NCBI RefSeq assembly: GCF_003254395.2
Contig: NC_037646.1
Coordinates: 744,001 to 808,000 of the forward strand
Direction: 5' to 3'
DNA length: 64,000 nucleotides
Source of the DNA: Apis mellifera
Lineage: Eukaryota; Arthropoda; Insecta; Hymenoptera; Apidae
Position numbers and translations under genes: made by a program
Shown here: positions 62,953 through 64,000 of the stretch, piece by piece
How the letters are laid out: every line of letters begins with the position of its first letter
Numbering within the stretch: position 1 is the stretch's first letter
Notes under the pieces: generated by a model
What the model was told of the DNA's origin: nothing
What the model saw: the letters and a program-made list of their open reading frames with translations, nothing else
Databases searched by the model: none

Positions 62953-63007
<55 letters not shown>
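62930..63007. repeat. (TA)n microsatellite with TACA variants
   Basis: TATATATACATACATATATACAT precedes an uninterrupted TA run of about 27 units ending near 63007. Confidence 0.95.
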
Positions 63008-63010
<3 letters not shown>

Positions 63011-63879
63011 GCAATATTAAATCTTAATAACTAACTTAAATAGTTAAAAATAATTAAAATCATTTTTATATCAAAATCTCAAAATTTAAATATATCCATA
63101 TTATGTAAGTTTTTTTTCTCTATAATATTGAAACTCTTGAAAAAATTATTTTTTAAAAATCAGAATTATCAAAGCAGATATCTTCTGTTCCTCTTTATAA
63201 CATTCTCTTGATGAGTTTAGCAGATATATTTGTAATAGACTATATATATATTACAATAGATTAATATTACATATGTATTTTAAAAATGATATAATTCTAA
63301 AAAATATAAATTCTTTTTTCAAAAATCCTAAAAAATATTTGTAAACTTATAATTATTAAATAATAAATTTACAAATAATTAATAAAATTCTTTCCTGCTT
63401 AAAAAACTATTTTATTTATTTATTTTTTTCGTAAAACCATATTGTTTCTGACTATTAGATTTTATTTAAAATGGAAATAAAAAAATAATTATTTAAAGTG
63501 CTTTATTTTTAATACTATTATTTAAAATATAAATAATATCAATTCATATAAAATAATAACAATTTCAAATAATGAATTACTTCCTTATTTTTTTATTTCA
63601 AATTTAACATTATGAAACATATGAAATCAAAATTATCAAAAATAATTATTATATATTATAATTATTATTATATTTTATAATTATTATTATATATTATAAT
63701 TATTATTATATAATTATTTTAAATAATTTTGGTGTAACTAATATTGGTTCAAATAATATTTATATGAATTAATATAATTAATTTATATAATATAATATAA
63801 TATTTATATAATTATATAATTAAGTATATTCGATAATATGTAATATATATATATATATATATATATATTCGATAATATG

Positions 63880-63933
<54 letters not shown>

Positions 63934-64000
63934 CATATTTGTTTTTATCACACATATATGTATATGTGTGATATATGTATATGTATGTCATTCTTTCGTG
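63008..64000. other. AT-rich end with duplicated microsatellite
   Basis: No gene was seen. ATTATTATATATT-type repeats lie at 63650-63715. The motif TTCGATAATATGTAA followed by a TA run occurs twice, at 63829 and 63868, the second run reaching about 63927. A near-palindrome, CACACATATATGTATATGTGTG, lies at about 63950-63971. Confidence 0.7.

Noticed and set aside
1..64000. tRNA or rRNA genes
   Set aside because: I looked for GGTTCGAATCC-type T-loops with a paired acceptor stem and for conserved rRNA cores; none was seen. A covariance-model scan would settle it.

Overview
The window reads as nuclear DNA of an insect, most probably an aculeate hymenopteran such as a honey bee (Apis). This is inferred from a very high A+T background (visibly above 80 percent), long TA microsatellites and decameric TA-rich arrays, almost no long reading frames, and a mariner element whose 30-base terminal inverted repeats look like the mellifera subfamily. 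No tRNA, rRNA, bacterial operon, CRISPR array or complete protein-coding gene is visible. Most of the window is intergenic or intronic AT-rich DNA, in which the non-AT-rich islands are the informative parts.

Layout. 1-14.7 kb: AT desert with two decamer arrays (3.3-3.6 kb and 10.6-11.1 kb), a 73-base tandem repeat (3.6-3.9 kb) and two small coding-like pockets (5.2-5.4 kb, 11.6-11.8 kb). 14.7-20.0 kb: a heavily decayed BEL/Pao-type LTR retrotransposon on the minus strand. 20.0-28.2 kb: desert. 28.2-29.5 kb: a nearly full-length mariner with a broken DD34D transposase. 29.5-44.9 kb: desert, with a candidate minus-strand first coding exon at 34.49-34.56 kb. 45.0-45.1 kb: a long imperfect hairpin. 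46.6-47.0 kb: a 209-base tandem duplication. 47.27-47.58 kb: a CpG- and TGCGCA-rich island resembling a promoter. 47.6-53.9 kb: desert with a dispersed repeat and a possible transposase relic. 54.0-58.3 kb: a second BEL/Pao copy of the same family and orientation, with INT and RNase H remnants but no RT core. 59.0-60.9 kb: second copy of the dispersed repeat and a 45-base minisatellite. 61.66-62.7 kb: a Jockey-like non-LTR endonuclease relic on the plus strand. The end is AT microsatellite.

The recognisable proteins are all dead transposon proteins of three classes: LTR BEL/Pao, DNA mariner and non-LTR Jockey. They explain most of the higher-GC islands. The two islands they do not explain, 34.5 kb and 47.3 kb, are the best candidates for host gene starts, and both look like promoter-proximal ends of genes with very long AT-rich introns. 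I did not find a convincing new biological system. The least expected results are the paired decayed BEL/Pao copies recognised only by combining frames, the hidden first exon, and the NRF1/EWG-like island.
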